Shown: piece after piece, positions 15,209-23,994 of the stretch
How the letters are laid out: every line of letters begins with the position of its first letter
Position numbering within the stretch: the first letter of the stretch is position 1
Virus record (IMG/VR): IMGVR_UViG_3300023202_000158
Location: 1 to 37,636 of that record
Source of the DNA: a virus
DNA: 37,636 bases
Reading direction: 5' to 3' (one strand)
Notes under the pieces: model-generated
What the model saw: only the letters and a program-made list of their open reading frames with translations
Databases searched by the model: none
Told to the model about the DNA's origin: nothing
Program-made: the position numbers and the translations under genes

Positions 15209-18006
15209 CCATCTGGCGATAGGGGCTCACGAACAGCGGTACCACCGATGGAGAAGCCCGTGAAATCGCCACGCTTCACAGCCTGCCAGAGATCGTCGTC
15301 TTTTACCCGCACCGCCAGGAACCACGTGCCGACGGGGAACGTCTCGCCGCCGTGCTCCTCCTCGACCTTGCTGACGTACGACTCGAGCACGACCAGACCG
15401 TCGACGGCCTCGCCCGAGTGCATGATCTTCATGCCGCCGCCGAAGAACTCGAGGAAGGAGTGCGCCGCGTCGCGCACGGTCGCCTCGTCGTAGATGTCGC
15501 CCTGCGCGTCGACCTCGTTCGGGACCAGGACCACGCCGAAGACGAACCGCTCCTCCTGGCCGAGCGCGTCCTTCTGGATCTGCGCCGAGCGGTTGATGAG
15601 GCGCACCGAGCGCGATCGCTTCTCGGCCTGCTCCAGGCGCAGTACCTCGGCGAAGATGACGTCGTCCTCGTCGAGCGGCTCCGTCGTCGTCAGGTCGTAG
15701 ACCTTCTCGGTCACGCGCCGGAACTCGCCGTGCTCGTCCAAGGCGACGTTGCCACCGTGGATCCACCTGGCGTCGGCGAGCGCGTCGCGCACGCGCGCCG
15801 CCTCCGTGCCGCTGTCAGTCTCCCAGAACCGCAGGTCGGGGGGTACGACCGCTGCCAGGCTGGCGGGGAGCAGAGGGGCACCTGGCGCCACCGTGGGGCC
15901 GTCCTTCTCCAGCACCGCCGGCACGAGCTCCTCGAAGCGACCGCGCCACTGGTTGCCGCCCTCGGGACCGAACCGCTGGTCGTCGCCCAGGCGCTTGAAG
16001 ACCAGGCGGCCGGCGAACCGCGGGTCCTGGCTGACGAACAGCTCCACCGTGTCCGCGGTGCAGACCCCGAGCTCCACGCTCGGTCGGGCGGCGTCGATCA
16101 CGAGGTCGCCGTCGACCACCTCCTCGAGGGAACCACCCTTCTCCACGCGAGGGATCGCGTAGACGCGCGACGGTGCCACGAGAGGTCGGTTGAAGTCGGA
16201 GCCCAGGACGTCGAACGTCTTGGCGATCTCGCGCGCCGTCTCCACGTCCGTGGCGCGCGCGCCGTCCTTGCCGAGCGCCATGCGCCAGCTCAGCACGTCG
16301 TCGCCGATCGCGATCCGAAGATCGCCGTGCAACGTCCCCCTCTCGAAGCGGTACTGCATGCGGGCGTCGAGCCGACCCTGCGCGGTCTTCACGAGCTCCA
16401 TGAGCCCGTCGTCATCGATCGGCTTGGGCTCCACCGTGGCGCGCTCGGTGGTCGGGGTCAGGTGGAGCTCGAACAGCTTCACGTGAGGCTGGTGAACACC
16501 GGTCGGGGCGCGCCGGAACTTCACCGACTTCACCACCCGCTTCGGCAACGCGCGCCGGACGTGGAACTTCACGACGTCGAACAGCTCCAGGTCGACCGGC
16601 CCGGTGACCACGATCTCGAACGGTGCGTCGTGCGTCCCCTTGCCGACGAGGTAGACCGCCGGCAGCGCGCGGCCCCGCAGCACCTCGGATAAGCGCGACA
16701 CGATCGCGTCGCGCTTCACCGTCTTCTCCTCGTCCTGGTCGCGGCGCGACGACAGGCGCTCTCGGGCGGCACGGGTGAGCTCGTCGTCGCGCCGGTACGC
16801 CTTGCCCCGCCGCTCGTACTCCCGCATGACCACGGCGCATGCCCGGACGATCTGGTCGCGGCTGATCCCCTTCTCCTCGGCGCGACCGAAGACCGAGTGC
16901 AGCTCCGCGTCGAGCGCGTCGAGCTGCGTGTCGCTGAGCTCGCGGAGCTTGCCCTGCTCCGGGGCGGAGATGAAGTCGGTCGCGGACTTGTCCACCGCCT
17001 GGGTGAACAGCGCGTCCATGTCGAGCTGCCGTTCGTCGCGCTTCGCCAGGTCGGATCCGAAGTCGACGTGCCGAGCGAACCGCCGTCCACCCGGCGGGCG
17101 CCCGAGCGCGATCGGTGCCTCGAACACGACCTCAAGCTCGAGCGGCAGGTAGAAGATCCGGGGCTCGCCCGCGAACTCCTTGACCACGTCCTCGACGATC
17201 GACTGGCGCAGGGCGGGCTCGAGCTCGTCCAGGGATGCCACCTCGATCGGCTCCTTCTGGCGAACCACGCCCCAGACGTGCGCCGTGGAGAAGCCACCCG
17301 CGATCTCGTTGACGAGCGCCTGCTGCTTGCCGACCCGCGTCGTCCGGTTGCGCACCGAGAGCAGGCCCGCCGGCTCACCATCTGTCAGCCGTCGGATCAT
17401 CTCGCGTGGATCGCGCACCTTGAGCGCAGGCAGTCGGCCGGTCGGCACCCCCTTGCGGAGCTTGAACGGCTCGGGCTTGACCAGGCGACGGATCGCCACG
17501 ACCGCGCTCTCGGCCTTGCGCGCCTCGGAGCGCGCGTTGCGGACGTGCGCCTTGCAGGTGGGCACGAACGCTTTGCCGCCGTGGACGATGGTGGCGTGGT
17601 CCGCGGACGCACCACAGAACGCGCAGGCGTGGTCGCGGTCCAGGACGTCGCGCTTCATCGACTGGAAGAAACCGAAGAGGTGCAGGTGCGCCCCGTCGAC
17701 CTTGGTCTTGCCGTTCTCGCGCTCGAGGGCGTGCAGGTGGATACCGACCTCGGGCGCACCGCTGGGGAGGAACTTCTGGGCCTTGTCCTCGTCGCCGAAC
17801 CGCTCGATCTGCCGCAGCCGCTCCTCGGCCTCCTCGCGCGTCTCGAAGCACCCGAAGTTCCGGCCCGACTCCTCGCCGATCACGCAGTATTCACCGGCCG
17901 CGTTCTGCCGGATGAACTTGGACGCCGACACCGGCGCGGACGACTGCACCGTCGCCCGGGCTCGGGCGATGATGTCGTCCAGTCGCTTGGAGATGGGCTC
18001 TCGCAT
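15205..18006 (-). CDS. Giant XkdF-type prohead protease fusion
   Basis: This 933-residue protein ends (823-933) in an XkdF-like serine protease domain, with FGVVLVPNEVDAQGD, the His in KIMHSGE (863) and the Ser in GFSIGG (919). Ahead of it are several unexplained parts. Residues 31-70 form a small domain (NAAGEYCVIGEESG, REEAEERLRQIERFG). A HLHALERENGKTK stretch at 90-102 leads into HLHLF. A zinc site near 128-154 has CAFC and TCKAH. Central alpha/beta regions include LHGDLRIAIGDDVLSWRM around 575-595, faintly like the 3'-phosphoesterase domain of LigD. Typical prohead proteases have about 200-300 residues. It follows the 116-residue gene and overlaps the scaffold gene by ATGA. Protease call is strong, other domains tentative. 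Confidence 0.8.
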   Translation of the reverse strand: MREPISKRLDDIIARARATVQSSAPVSASKFIRQNAAGEYCVIGEESGRNFGCFETREEAEERLRQIERFGDEDKAQKFLPSGAPEVGIHLHALERENGKTKVDGAHLHLFGFFQSMKRDVLDRDHACAFCGASADHATIVHGGKAFVPTCKAHVRNARSEARKAESAVVAIRRLVKPEPFKLRKGVPTGRLPALKVRDPREMIRRLTDGEPAGLLSVRNRTTRVGKQQALVNEIAGGFSTAHVWGVVRQKEPIEVASLDELEPALRQSIVEDVVKEFAGEPRIFYLPLELEVVFEAPIALGRPPGGRRFARHVDFGSDLAKRDERQLDMDALFTQAVDKSATDFISAPEQGKLRELSDTQLDALDAELHSVFGRAEEKGISRDQIVRACAVVMREYERRGKAYRRDDELTRAARERLSSRRDQDEEKTVKRDAIVSRLSEVLRGRALPAVYLVGKGTHDAPFEIVVTGPVDLELFDVVKFHVRRALPKRVVKSVKFRRAPTGVHQPHVKLFELHLTPTTERATVEPKPIDDDGLMELVKTAQGRLDARMQYRFERGTLHGDLRIAIGDDVLSWRMALGKDGARATDVETAREIAKTFDVLGSDFNRPLVAPSRVYAIPRVEKGGSLEEVVDGDLVIDAARPSVELGVCTADTVELFVSQDPRFAGRLVFKRLGDDQRFGPEGGNQWRGRFEELVPAVLEKDGPTVAPGAPLLPASLAAVVPPDLRFWETDSGTEAARVRDALADARWIHGGNVALDEHGEFRRVTEKVYDLTTTEPLDEDDVIFAEVLRLEQAEKRSRSVRLINRSAQIQKDALGQEERFVFGVVLVPNEVDAQGDIYDEATVRDAAHSFLEFFGGGMKIMHSGEAVDGLVVLESYVSKVEEEHGGETFPVGTWFLAVRVKDDDLWQAVKRGDFTGFSIGGTAVREPLSPDG

Positions 18007-18066
18007 GGGTCGTCTCCCCCGGCTCAGTCTGCCCTGTTCGGGCGCCGACGTCAGGTGGTCGATCGC

Positions 18067-18417
18067 TCAGCCCCCGCCCGCGACCCGCACGCCCCAGCTC
18101 TTGTCGGCCGGCGGCGGGGTCCAGTCGTCGCCGTCGAGCTCGTGGCGGAGCGCCCGCGGAAGTGTGTCCACCGCCTTCTCGAACCCGTAGCTCAGGTCGC
18201 CACGGAGCCGGATGAACCAGTCGTAGCAGAGCAGGGTCCGGTCGCGGATGTCCGACGTGGTCGGGTTGAGCATCCGGGGGGTCACGAGCGACGCGCGCCG
18301 CAGGTCCTCCTTGAACGAGTCGCGCACGCAAATCGTGATCGCGATCGTGAGTCGTTGGAGGTTGCGCCCGTTGTTCGTGAACTCGCGCAGGACGCGCTTC
18401 TTGGTTTCGGTGTCCAC
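18067..18417 (-). CDS. Small head-module protein, function unknown
   Basis: The 116-residue helical product begins at GTG 18417. Visible features are a basic amphipathic N-terminus (KKRVLREFTNNGRNLQRLT) and a conserved-looking RTLLCYDWFIRLRGDLSYGFEKA segment. It lies between the gpF-like and protease genes. No family recognised; the location suggests a minor head or assembly role. Confidence 0.5.
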   Translation of the reverse strand: MDTETKKRVLREFTNNGRNLQRLTIAITICVRDSFKEDLRRASLVTPRMLNPTTSDIRDRTLLCYDWFIRLRGDLSYGFEKAVDTLPRALRHELDGDDWTPPPADKSWGVRVAGGG

Positions 18418-18460
18418 GCTGGCCCCGTTCTATCGCGCAGGTGAACGCCAGTCCAGGCGC

Positions 18461-19777
18461 TCAGAGGTCGGGCACCGTGGTGCAGCGGCAGAGCCCGTGC
18501 GCCGGCGGCATCTCCGACCCGCCTGCGTTCTCCGGGCGCCGGAAGGTCTGGAAGCTCCCGCGCTCATCGACCCGACCCATCGCCGACTCGGTCACGCGCG
18601 CGACCCGCTCCCCGAGTTCACCGCCGCGTGGCTGGACGTGGATGTCGCCCCCCATGCGTCGGCCCTCGTCGTCGGTCGTACCGCCGACGACCCGGTACCA
18701 GGGGAAGAGGTTGATCGCCTCCTCGGGGTCGTCGATCTCGCGAGCGCGTTCGAACCGAGCGAGGTTGTCACCAACCGAGAACCGCTGCCCGTGGAGGAAC
18801 CTACACACCTCGCAGGTGCGCTCGTCCAGGACCGCCTCCCAGATGTAGAACCCGGCACCCGCGTCCCGGTAGCTGAGCATCTGCCCATAGCTCCGCGCGC
18901 GGGAAACGGCCGAGCTCGAGACGACCCGGTAATACCACTCGCTCCGCCCCGACACCCGGCCTCGGAATGCGGTGCTGAGCCGCTGGGCGATCACCTCGTC
19001 GCCGACACCCTGGGTCGTGCCACGCGCGATGATGTCGCGAGCCATCGCGTCGAACTGGTCGCTCCGCCGGCCGAACTCGTCGGTGATGAAGACCATCGCG
19101 TCACCACCGAGCGCGCGCGCCGTGGCCGCCTCGGGTGCAAGGAAGGTCGTGCGCACCCCAGGCAGGTTCGCCAGCACGCGCGACTGACGGGCGACGTTCA
19201 GCGTCGCCGCCTCGAGCCGCCTGGTCATCGCGCGCCGGGTCGCACCGCTCGGCACGTTGGCGATCATCCCTCCGAGCCCCCCGAGCACCCGGTCGATCTG
19301 GGCGGCGTTCATGGTGGGCCAGTTCTGCGCGCCGATCCGGTCGAGTGCGCGCCGGGCGACGCGACGCTCGGCGGCACTGCTGTCGCCGAGGAGCCCGTTC
19401 CAGAGCTGCTCCACGAGGTCCGCGAACCCCGATCGGGTCAACGGGTTGTCCACCTTGAAGACGTCGATCCGGTCCTTGACGATCGGCCAGAGGTAGGCGT
19501 TGGCGCCCGTGCGGATCACGCCCTGGAGGATGAGCGCGGACCCGTCCCCCTTCGCCGCCAGGATGCGCGCGCGCTGCTCCACCTCTTCGGGCGTGCGTGC
19601 GCGCTCTAGGCGGCCCGTAGACGGGCTGAACGCCGCCAGCGCGAGGTGACCGCCGCCGCACGTGCTCCTCACGCCCTGGGCGGCTAGCACGGCGCGCGGG
19701 TCGGCCACGATGCGCCACGGTGGACCGACCACCGCCAGCTCGCTCTCCAGGGCGGTCCCGTCGCGGGGTAGCTCCAC
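18461..19777 (-). CDS. Minor head protein, Mu gpF-like
   Basis: The 438-residue protein shows the C-terminal head-morphogenesis motif of Mu gpF / SPP1 gp7. AVSRARSYGQMLSYRDAG is followed by YIWEAVLDERTCEVCRFLHGQ and finally PPAHGLCRCTTV, i.e. the Cys-x-x-Cys and H-x-x-CRC zinc-like residues typical of PF04233. The N-terminal 200 residues are helical and less conserved. Family members bind the portal, aid assembly and may be ejected with DNA. Translation begins at GTG 19777, three bases after the preceding stop. Confidence 0.85.
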   Translation of the reverse strand: MELPRDGTALESELAVVGPPWRIVADPRAVLAAQGVRSTCGGGHLALAAFSPSTGRLERARTPEEVEQRARILAAKGDGSALILQGVIRTGANAYLWPIVKDRIDVFKVDNPLTRSGFADLVEQLWNGLLGDSSAAERRVARRALDRIGAQNWPTMNAAQIDRVLGGLGGMIANVPSGATRRAMTRRLEAATLNVARQSRVLANLPGVRTTFLAPEAATARALGGDAMVFITDEFGRRSDQFDAMARDIIARGTTQGVGDEVIAQRLSTAFRGRVSGRSEWYYRVVSSSAVSRARSYGQMLSYRDAGAGFYIWEAVLDERTCEVCRFLHGQRFSVGDNLARFERAREIDDPEEAINLFPWYRVVGGTTDDEGRRMGGDIHVQPRGGELGERVARVTESAMGRVDERGSFQTFRRPENAGGSEMPPAHGLCRCTTVPDL

Positions 19778-19780
19778 CGG

Positions 19781-20464
19781 CTACTCCGCGAGGATGTTGA
19801 TGAGCAGGCTCGGATCGCCGTACGGGTCCTCGCGATCCTCGCGCTTCTCGGCCATGACGCGCTCCTTGGCCTCCGCGGGGCTGCCCTCGATCGTCGTGTA
19901 GTTCGCGTCCGCGTCCTCGAGCCCGCAGTCGCCTCGCGTGGCGTGGTCGTCGCAGAACGCGCGGAGGAGGTGCTGGCCCCAGTCCGGCGGGGACTGGAAC
20001 TCGAACCCCTCGCGGCTGAACTCCTTCTGGAGCTCGTAGACCACGGTCGACGGGTTGGCGCACCCGGGCTGCATGCAGATCTCGCCGCTCGACAGGCGGT
20101 CGGCGATGTGGCTGAGGTGCCTCTCCATTTCCTCGTCGTGGACGCCCATCTCACCGACGGTCTTCACCAGCCACGGCAAGTGCGAGGCGGCGTCTTCCAT
20201 CCGGTGGTAGGGCCGCTGATAGAGCAGCATGCCCTTGCAGTAGAGCCGCACGACGGAGCTGACGCGCCACTCGTCGCCACTGAGGTGAGACGACTTCCAC
20301 CGCGGCACCACCTCGAGCTCGACCCGGTCGACGTACTCGAAGTCCCTGTGCTGCTTCCAGTGGACCCAGCCCTTGCCCTTACGCACCGCGACGACCCGCC
20401 GCGCGCCGTGCTGCGCGCGGAAGAGGGTCGCGACGTTGCTGTCCTCGGGGTCCACCACGATCAC
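19781..20464 (-). CDS. Conserved head-region protein with Cys-rich C-terminus
   Basis: The 227-residue protein begins at GTG 20464, overlapping the preceding stop (GTGA). Its N-terminal half is basic and beta-rich (RRVVAVRKGKGWVHWKQHRDFEYV; RVSSVVRLYCKGMLLYQRPYHR, given in parts). The C-terminal part holds ICMQPGCANPS and FCDDHATRGDCG, a likely zinc site. No family known to me. It lies between the beta-rich 138-residue protein and gpF, so a virion or assembly role is likely. Confidence 0.5.
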   Translation of the reverse strand: MIVVDPEDSNVATLFRAQHGARRVVAVRKGKGWVHWKQHRDFEYVDRVELEVVPRWKSSHLSGDEWRVSSVVRLYCKGMLLYQRPYHRMEDAASHLPWLVKTVGEMGVHDEEMERHLSHIADRLSSGEICMQPGCANPSTVVYELQKEFSREGFEFQSPPDWGQHLLRAFCDDHATRGDCGLEDADANYTTIEGSPAEAKERVMAEKREDREDPYGDPSLLINILAE

Positions 20465-20877
20465 CCGTTCCGCACGCGCGCCAGGTTGCCGCCGGTCGCG
20501 CGCATTACGACGTCGGTCGCACCGCCAAGGGTGACCGTGGTCACCCGCACGGCGGCGTTGTGCCCATCGATCTCGACCTCGAACGCCTCACCGTCGTTGA
20601 TCGTCTGCGAGCTCACGACCTCGAGCCAGCGGTAGCCGGCCGGGTTCGCCGGCTCCGGGACCTGGAGCAGGACATCGACCACGACGCTCGTGCCCGCCGT
20701 CTGCTCCGGAGTCGCGTCTCGGAACGTCGGGAACAGGCGGACGCTGTCCCACTCGCGTCCGTCGAGGATGTGGACGTCGGACGGATCCTCGTCGTCCGGG
20801 GTCCAGGTGCCGGCGTCCGACGCGGCCTTCGGGGGGCGGACGTCGGTGGCGGCGTCAGAACTGTAGAGCCGTCGCAT
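20461..20877 (-). CDS. Beta-rich virion protein near portal
   Basis: The 138-residue protein has a flexible acidic start and then a beta-sandwich-like stretch (TSVVVDVLLQVPEP, GYRWLEVVSSQTIND, FEVEIDGHNAAVRVTTVTLG). Its style resembles the decoration-type protein at 12497-12820. The ATG lies inside the last 23 bases of the portal gene with AGGAG just upstream. The last codons coincide with a 16-bp genome repeat (20478-20493). Function unknown; a portal- or head-surface protein is likely. Confidence 0.5.
   Translation of the reverse strand: MRRLYSSDAATDVRPPKAASDAGTWTPDDEDPSDVHILDGREWDSVRLFPTFRDATPEQTAGTSVVVDVLLQVPEPANPAGYRWLEVVSSQTINDGEAFEVEIDGHNAAVRVTTVTLGGATDVVMRATGGNLARVRNG
20478..20493 (+). 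repeat. Short copy of the GCGCCAGGTTGCCGCC repeat, inside a gene
   Basis: Identical for 16 bases to the repeats at 11433 and 29661-29676. Here it encodes the GGNLAR residues near the C-terminus of the 138-residue protein, so it may be coincidence. Confidence 0.35.
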
Positions 20878-22741
20878 GGCGCTTCTCCTTCACGAGCAGA
20901 TCCTTGCCGATCCCGGCGAGGGCGGCGTCGTCGACGTTCTGGCGGGCTACCCGGGACGCCGCCTCCCGCATGGCCTCGGCTCGAGCGACGGCCTGGTTTG
21001 CCTCGCTGGTGAGCAACCGTAGACGAGCCGCGGCAGACGTGCCCGCGAGCTCTGCACCTTCGGCCTCCATTTCGTCGCGTCGCGTCGCCACGTCCTCTTC
21101 GAGCTCCGGGGCCGGGAAGCCGGCGAGCGTGAGCTGGAGCGGCTGCTGCGCCCAGCCGGCAGTGATGGGGTCGAAATCCATGCCCAGGATGTCACCGAAG
21201 ATCCGGCGCACCTCGTTGGTCATGAGGATGCCCTGCTCGTGCGCCTTGAGGGTCAGTTCGGCGACGGTCTCCGGGTCGCGGGTCTTCGGACCGAGCGACC
21301 GGAACTTCCAGAGCGTGATGTCGATGCACGGGAGGATCTGCCGGTTGATCCACGAGTCGAACTCGGTGCGCTCGGGCTCGAACACCTGTTCGTCGGCGAA
21401 CCGGATCGCGGCGTTGGCCGTCGCCCGGTTGAAGTCGCGGATGTCTCCGCGCATGAGCCGGGGCATACGGAACGACGAGCCCACCTTGTCGATGTTCCTC
21501 TCGTCGTAGTTCTGGAAGAGGGCGTCCCCCTTCTGCACGTCGCTGAGCCGTTCGAAAGTGAGCTTCGGGTGCTCCTGGGTCCCCATCGGATCGGAGTCGT
21601 CGTCCGCCTCGATGACGAGGATCTTGTGGAAGTTCTCGCGCCCCTTGATGTTGTCGCGGATGAACGTCTCGATGCGGTGGACCGACTCCTCCGCGAGACG
21701 CCCGCCGGACACCATGAGCGCCAGGGGTGGGATGCTCTTGTTGTCGAAGTAAGCGAAGTTGACCTCGTCGGCGGCACGCGAGCCCAGGACCGACAGCAGG
21801 TTCCCGATCCACCGGGGCACCCCGTACGCCTCGGCGGTCTTGTGGATCTTGAAGTGGATGATCTCGCTCGCGGGCGTCTCGCTCGACTTGTCCTTCTTGC
21901 GCTCGAACGTCTCCATGTCGGGGTAGGTCTTGCCGGTCTGCGCCGACACGACCCGCGGGTCCCCGAACTGCTTGAACCAGACCGTCTTCTGTCCGACGAC
22001 CTGGACATAGCGGCGGAAGAACTTGGGCTGCTCGACCGACTCGAACCCGAGCGGCCCCACCTGCACCTTCTCGTCCACCATCGTTGGTCGGTCATCGATC
22101 GACGTCAGTCGTACGTGCGTCGGGCTCACCAACACGAAGCGGGCGACCTCGTTGCGCCCATTGCGCAGGACCTCCCAGAAGGCGTTGCCCGTGGACTCGA
22201 GGTCCTGCCTGGTCTGACGCCGGAGTTGAACGAACGAACCGGTCGGGGAGGCGAAGTCGAAGAAGCTCTGTGCGCGGATCTTCTGGAGCCGTGCCTGCCG
22301 ACGAAGCCCCTCCACCTTGAGCGTGATCGTGTCGTCGTCAGGGTGGAGCTGGGCAGCGTCGACCGTGCCCGCCTCGTCGATCGTGGCAACCGCACGCTCG
22401 GCCCGCCTGATGCGCTCGATCCAAACCGCCTCCCGCACCTGCTCGAACGACTCGTCGGAGTCGAGGTCGATCCGGGGCTCGAGCCGAAAGCCCAGGCCGT
22501 CGATGTTGGTGACGTAAGCCTGGATGTTCTGCCCGAGGGAGCTCGAGTTCTCCCAGATGCGGAGCAGGGTCTTCGGGTCGTACGGTGGGTCGAGGACATC
22601 CTTCTGAGCAAGCAGGGTACGGAGCTGGTCCGAGTCCTCGTCGCGGACCGACTGCTGCGCGTGAACGTCCTCACCAATAAGGTGCGCCTTGTAGACGCGA
22701 CGCGCCCGGTCGTCCCGGTCGTCTCCGCCCTGCTCGCTCAT
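20855..22741 (-). CDS. Portal protein
   Basis: The 628-residue protein carries the phage portal pattern. AYVTNIDGLGFRLEP lies near residue 80, TGNAFWEVLRNGRNEV and FVLVSPTHVRLT form the wing region, and SEIIHFKIHKTAEAYGVPRW and NFAYFDNKSIPPLALMVSGG form the stem/clip section. GSSFRMPRLMRGDIRDFNRATANAA follows (in parts). It is a dodecameric ring at one capsid vertex through which DNA is packaged and ejected. ATG 22741 is selected because GGGTGA lies just before it; a GTG three codons upstream also exists. No terminase gene lies between it and the accessory region, which is unusual. Confidence 0.88.
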   Translation of the reverse strand: MSEQGGDDRDDRARRVYKAHLIGEDVHAQQSVRDEDSDQLRTLLAQKDVLDPPYDPKTLLRIWENSSSLGQNIQAYVTNIDGLGFRLEPRIDLDSDESFEQVREAVWIERIRRAERAVATIDEAGTVDAAQLHPDDDTITLKVEGLRRQARLQKIRAQSFFDFASPTGSFVQLRRQTRQDLESTGNAFWEVLRNGRNEVARFVLVSPTHVRLTSIDDRPTMVDEKVQVGPLGFESVEQPKFFRRYVQVVGQKTVWFKQFGDPRVVSAQTGKTYPDMETFERKKDKSSETPASEIIHFKIHKTAEAYGVPRWIGNLLSVLGSRAADEVNFAYFDNKSIPPLALMVSGGRLAEESVHRIETFIRDNIKGRENFHKILVIEADDDSDPMGTQEHPKLTFERLSDVQKGDALFQNYDERNIDKVGSSFRMPRLMRGDIRDFNRATANAAIRFADEQVFEPERTEFDSWINRQILPCIDITLWKFRSLGPKTRDPETVAELTLKAHEQGILMTNEVRRIFGDILGMDFDPITAGWAQQPLQLTLAGFPAPELEEDVATRRDEMEAEGAELAGTSAAARLRLLTSEANQAVARAEAMREAASRVARQNVDDAALAGIGKDLLVKEKRHATALQF

Positions 22742-22759
22742 GCCGGTCACCCTATCACG

Positions 22760-22798
22760 CGCGCGCCCCGGACGGCAGGAGCCAGCCCGGGGCGCGCG
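22760..22798 (-). terminator. 12-bp GC hairpin before the portal gene
   Basis: CGCGCGCCCCGG (22760-22771) pairs perfectly with CCGGGGCGCGCG (22787-22798) across a 15-nt loop. It lies between the small gene at 22817-23005 and the portal ribosome binding site. No U tract follows on the minus strand. It may separate accessory from head transcripts. Confidence 0.5.
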
Positions 22799-22816
22799 AT
22801 GGGTTGAAGAGGGGGG

Positions 22817-23005
22817 TCAGGCGGCGTCGATGTCGACCGCGAGGTCGAGCCGGTTCGCGATCTTCTGCTCGGCGCGCTGGTACGAGGTCGCGTGGACCTC
22901 GAGCTCGGGCCGTCCGACGACCTGAGCACGCACGAGACCGTCGACCTCACGGAAGGTGACGACGGCGGTGCACCCGGAACGGGTGATGACTTCCTTCGTG
23001 ACCAT
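22817..23005 (-). CDS. Small basic/beta protein, function unknown
   Basis: The 62-residue product reads as a beta-hairpin part (CTAVVTFREVDGLVRAQVVG) and a helix (TSYQRAEQKIANRLDL). ATG 23005 has AAGGGGGTC upstream. The 78-base gap before it (23006-23083) holds a weak promoter candidate (GTGAAC-N16-TACAAA) and no other feature. No family recognised. Confidence 0.5.
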   Translation of the reverse strand: MVTKEVITRSGCTAVVTFREVDGLVRAQVVGRPELEVHATSYQRAEQKIANRLDLAVDIDAA

Positions 23006-23083
23006 GATGACCCCCTTTGCCTGGGTCGTTTGTAGGCGCACGCCAAGTCTGTTCACTGTCGGGATCGAATGCAAGCCACTTCG

Positions 23084-23761
23084 TTAGGGTGAACCGTAGC
23101 GATCGCGGACCCGCTCCACGTCCTGGTCGCTCAGGCGCGGAGGAAACGCACGGTCCGGGGTCGGCACCTGGCGCTCGCGCATGATGCTCGTCTGCGGCCG
23201 GTCGTGCGCCAGGCCGAGGCAGTGCCAGAGCTCGTGCTCGGCCACGAGCCACCAGAGCTCGACCGACCCCGTGTTTGCCGTGCGCGCCTGGCACTGCATC
23301 GAACCGTCGGGTCGACGGGTGTGGAAGGCGTCGCCCCCAGAACCTTCTCCGTCGACCCCCGTCGATCCACCGACCAGGACCGGCTCGCCGACCAGGACCA
23401 TCACGTCCGCGTCGCGGTGGGTCGTGTACTCGAACAGCGCGACGCCCGCGCGATGGTTCATGCGCTCGAGCAAATCGGGGACTGCGTCCTGGTGATCGAC
23501 GGGCGGGTGCGGGTTGCTGCTCACGGACCGGACGGTGATGGGCAACTCCCACTCGGGGAGCTCCGGGCACGGTTCCTCGTCGTCGTAGCCGTGCGAGTAC
23601 CGCTCGACCGTGGACCCGGACCAGCACGCGCCCATCCAGCCGCGATCGTCGCTCGTGCCCATCGGGATGAAGACCGCGAGCATGACGGTCACGGTGACGA
23701 ACAGCACCGCGATGACCACCGCTGTGACCTTCGTCCCCGTGCTCCACTTCTTCCAGTTCAT
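23084..23761 (-). CDS. Membrane-anchored zinc metalloprotease (metzincin/matrixin-like)
   Basis: The 225-residue protein has a basic start (MNWKKWSTGTK) and one transmembrane helix (about 12-34, VTAVVIAVLFVTVTVMLAVF), giving an N-in topology with the rest outside the cytoplasm. The ectodomain carries HELWHCLGLAH (176-186), the HExxHxxGxxH zinc motif of metzincins, and a Met-turn SIM (192-194). Four cysteines outside the zinc motif (46, 65, 157, 181) could form disulfides after export. ATG 23761 overlaps the previous stop (ATGA) and has GGGGGAGGA upstream. Family call is strong; substrate is unknown, with peptidoglycan-linked or surface proteins of the host as possibilities. Confidence 0.82.
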   Translation of the reverse strand: MNWKKWSTGTKVTAVVIAVLFVTVTVMLAVFIPMGTSDDRGWMGACWSGSTVERYSHGYDDEEPCPELPEWELPITVRSVSSNPHPPVDHQDAVPDLLERMNHRAGVALFEYTTHRDADVMVLVGEPVLVGGSTGVDGEGSGGDAFHTRRPDGSMQCQARTANTGSVELWWLVAEHELWHCLGLAHDRPQTSIMRERQVPTPDRAFPPRLSDQDVERVRDRYGSP

Positions 23762-23979
23762 GACGTCCTCCCCCTGAGCGGTGCCGTGTAGTCCCGCAGG
23801 ACCCCAGCGTGGCACACGTCGGAGCAGGCGTGGAAGTCCCCGACCCAGCCGTCAAGGCGGATCGCCAACCACCCTTCGGTCAACACGACCACGAGCCCCG
23901 GGTCGTGCAGGACCTCGGTCCGTCCGCAGTGGTCGCAGGTCAAGATCGCCGCGCCACCCTTCGCGCCCGTGATGCTCAC
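23758..23979 (-). CDS. Small zinc-ribbon protein
   Basis: The 73-residue product starts at GTG 23979 and has CDHCGRTE (15-22) and HACSDVCHAG (50-59), a four-cysteine zinc knuckle around a beta sheet (LVVVLTEGWLAIRLDGWVG). It is coupled by ATGA to the metalloprotease gene. Such modules mediate protein or nucleic acid contact; no specific role can be given. Confidence 0.6.
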   Translation of the reverse strand: MSITGAKGGAAILTCDHCGRTEVLHDPGLVVVLTEGWLAIRLDGWVGDFHACSDVCHAGVLRDYTAPLRGRTS

Positions 23980-23994
23980 GGGGTGAGCGTACGA

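Noticed and set aside
16200-16310. Firm assignment of a LigD 3'-phosphoesterase domain in the protease fusion
   Set aside because: Only a short motif similarity is visible; without a profile search it is kept as a hypothesis in the findings and not named as a feature.
16897-18444. Long plus-strand frame of 515 codons opposite the protease fusion
   Set aside because: It is antisense to a gene with clear protein motifs and shows only shadow composition.
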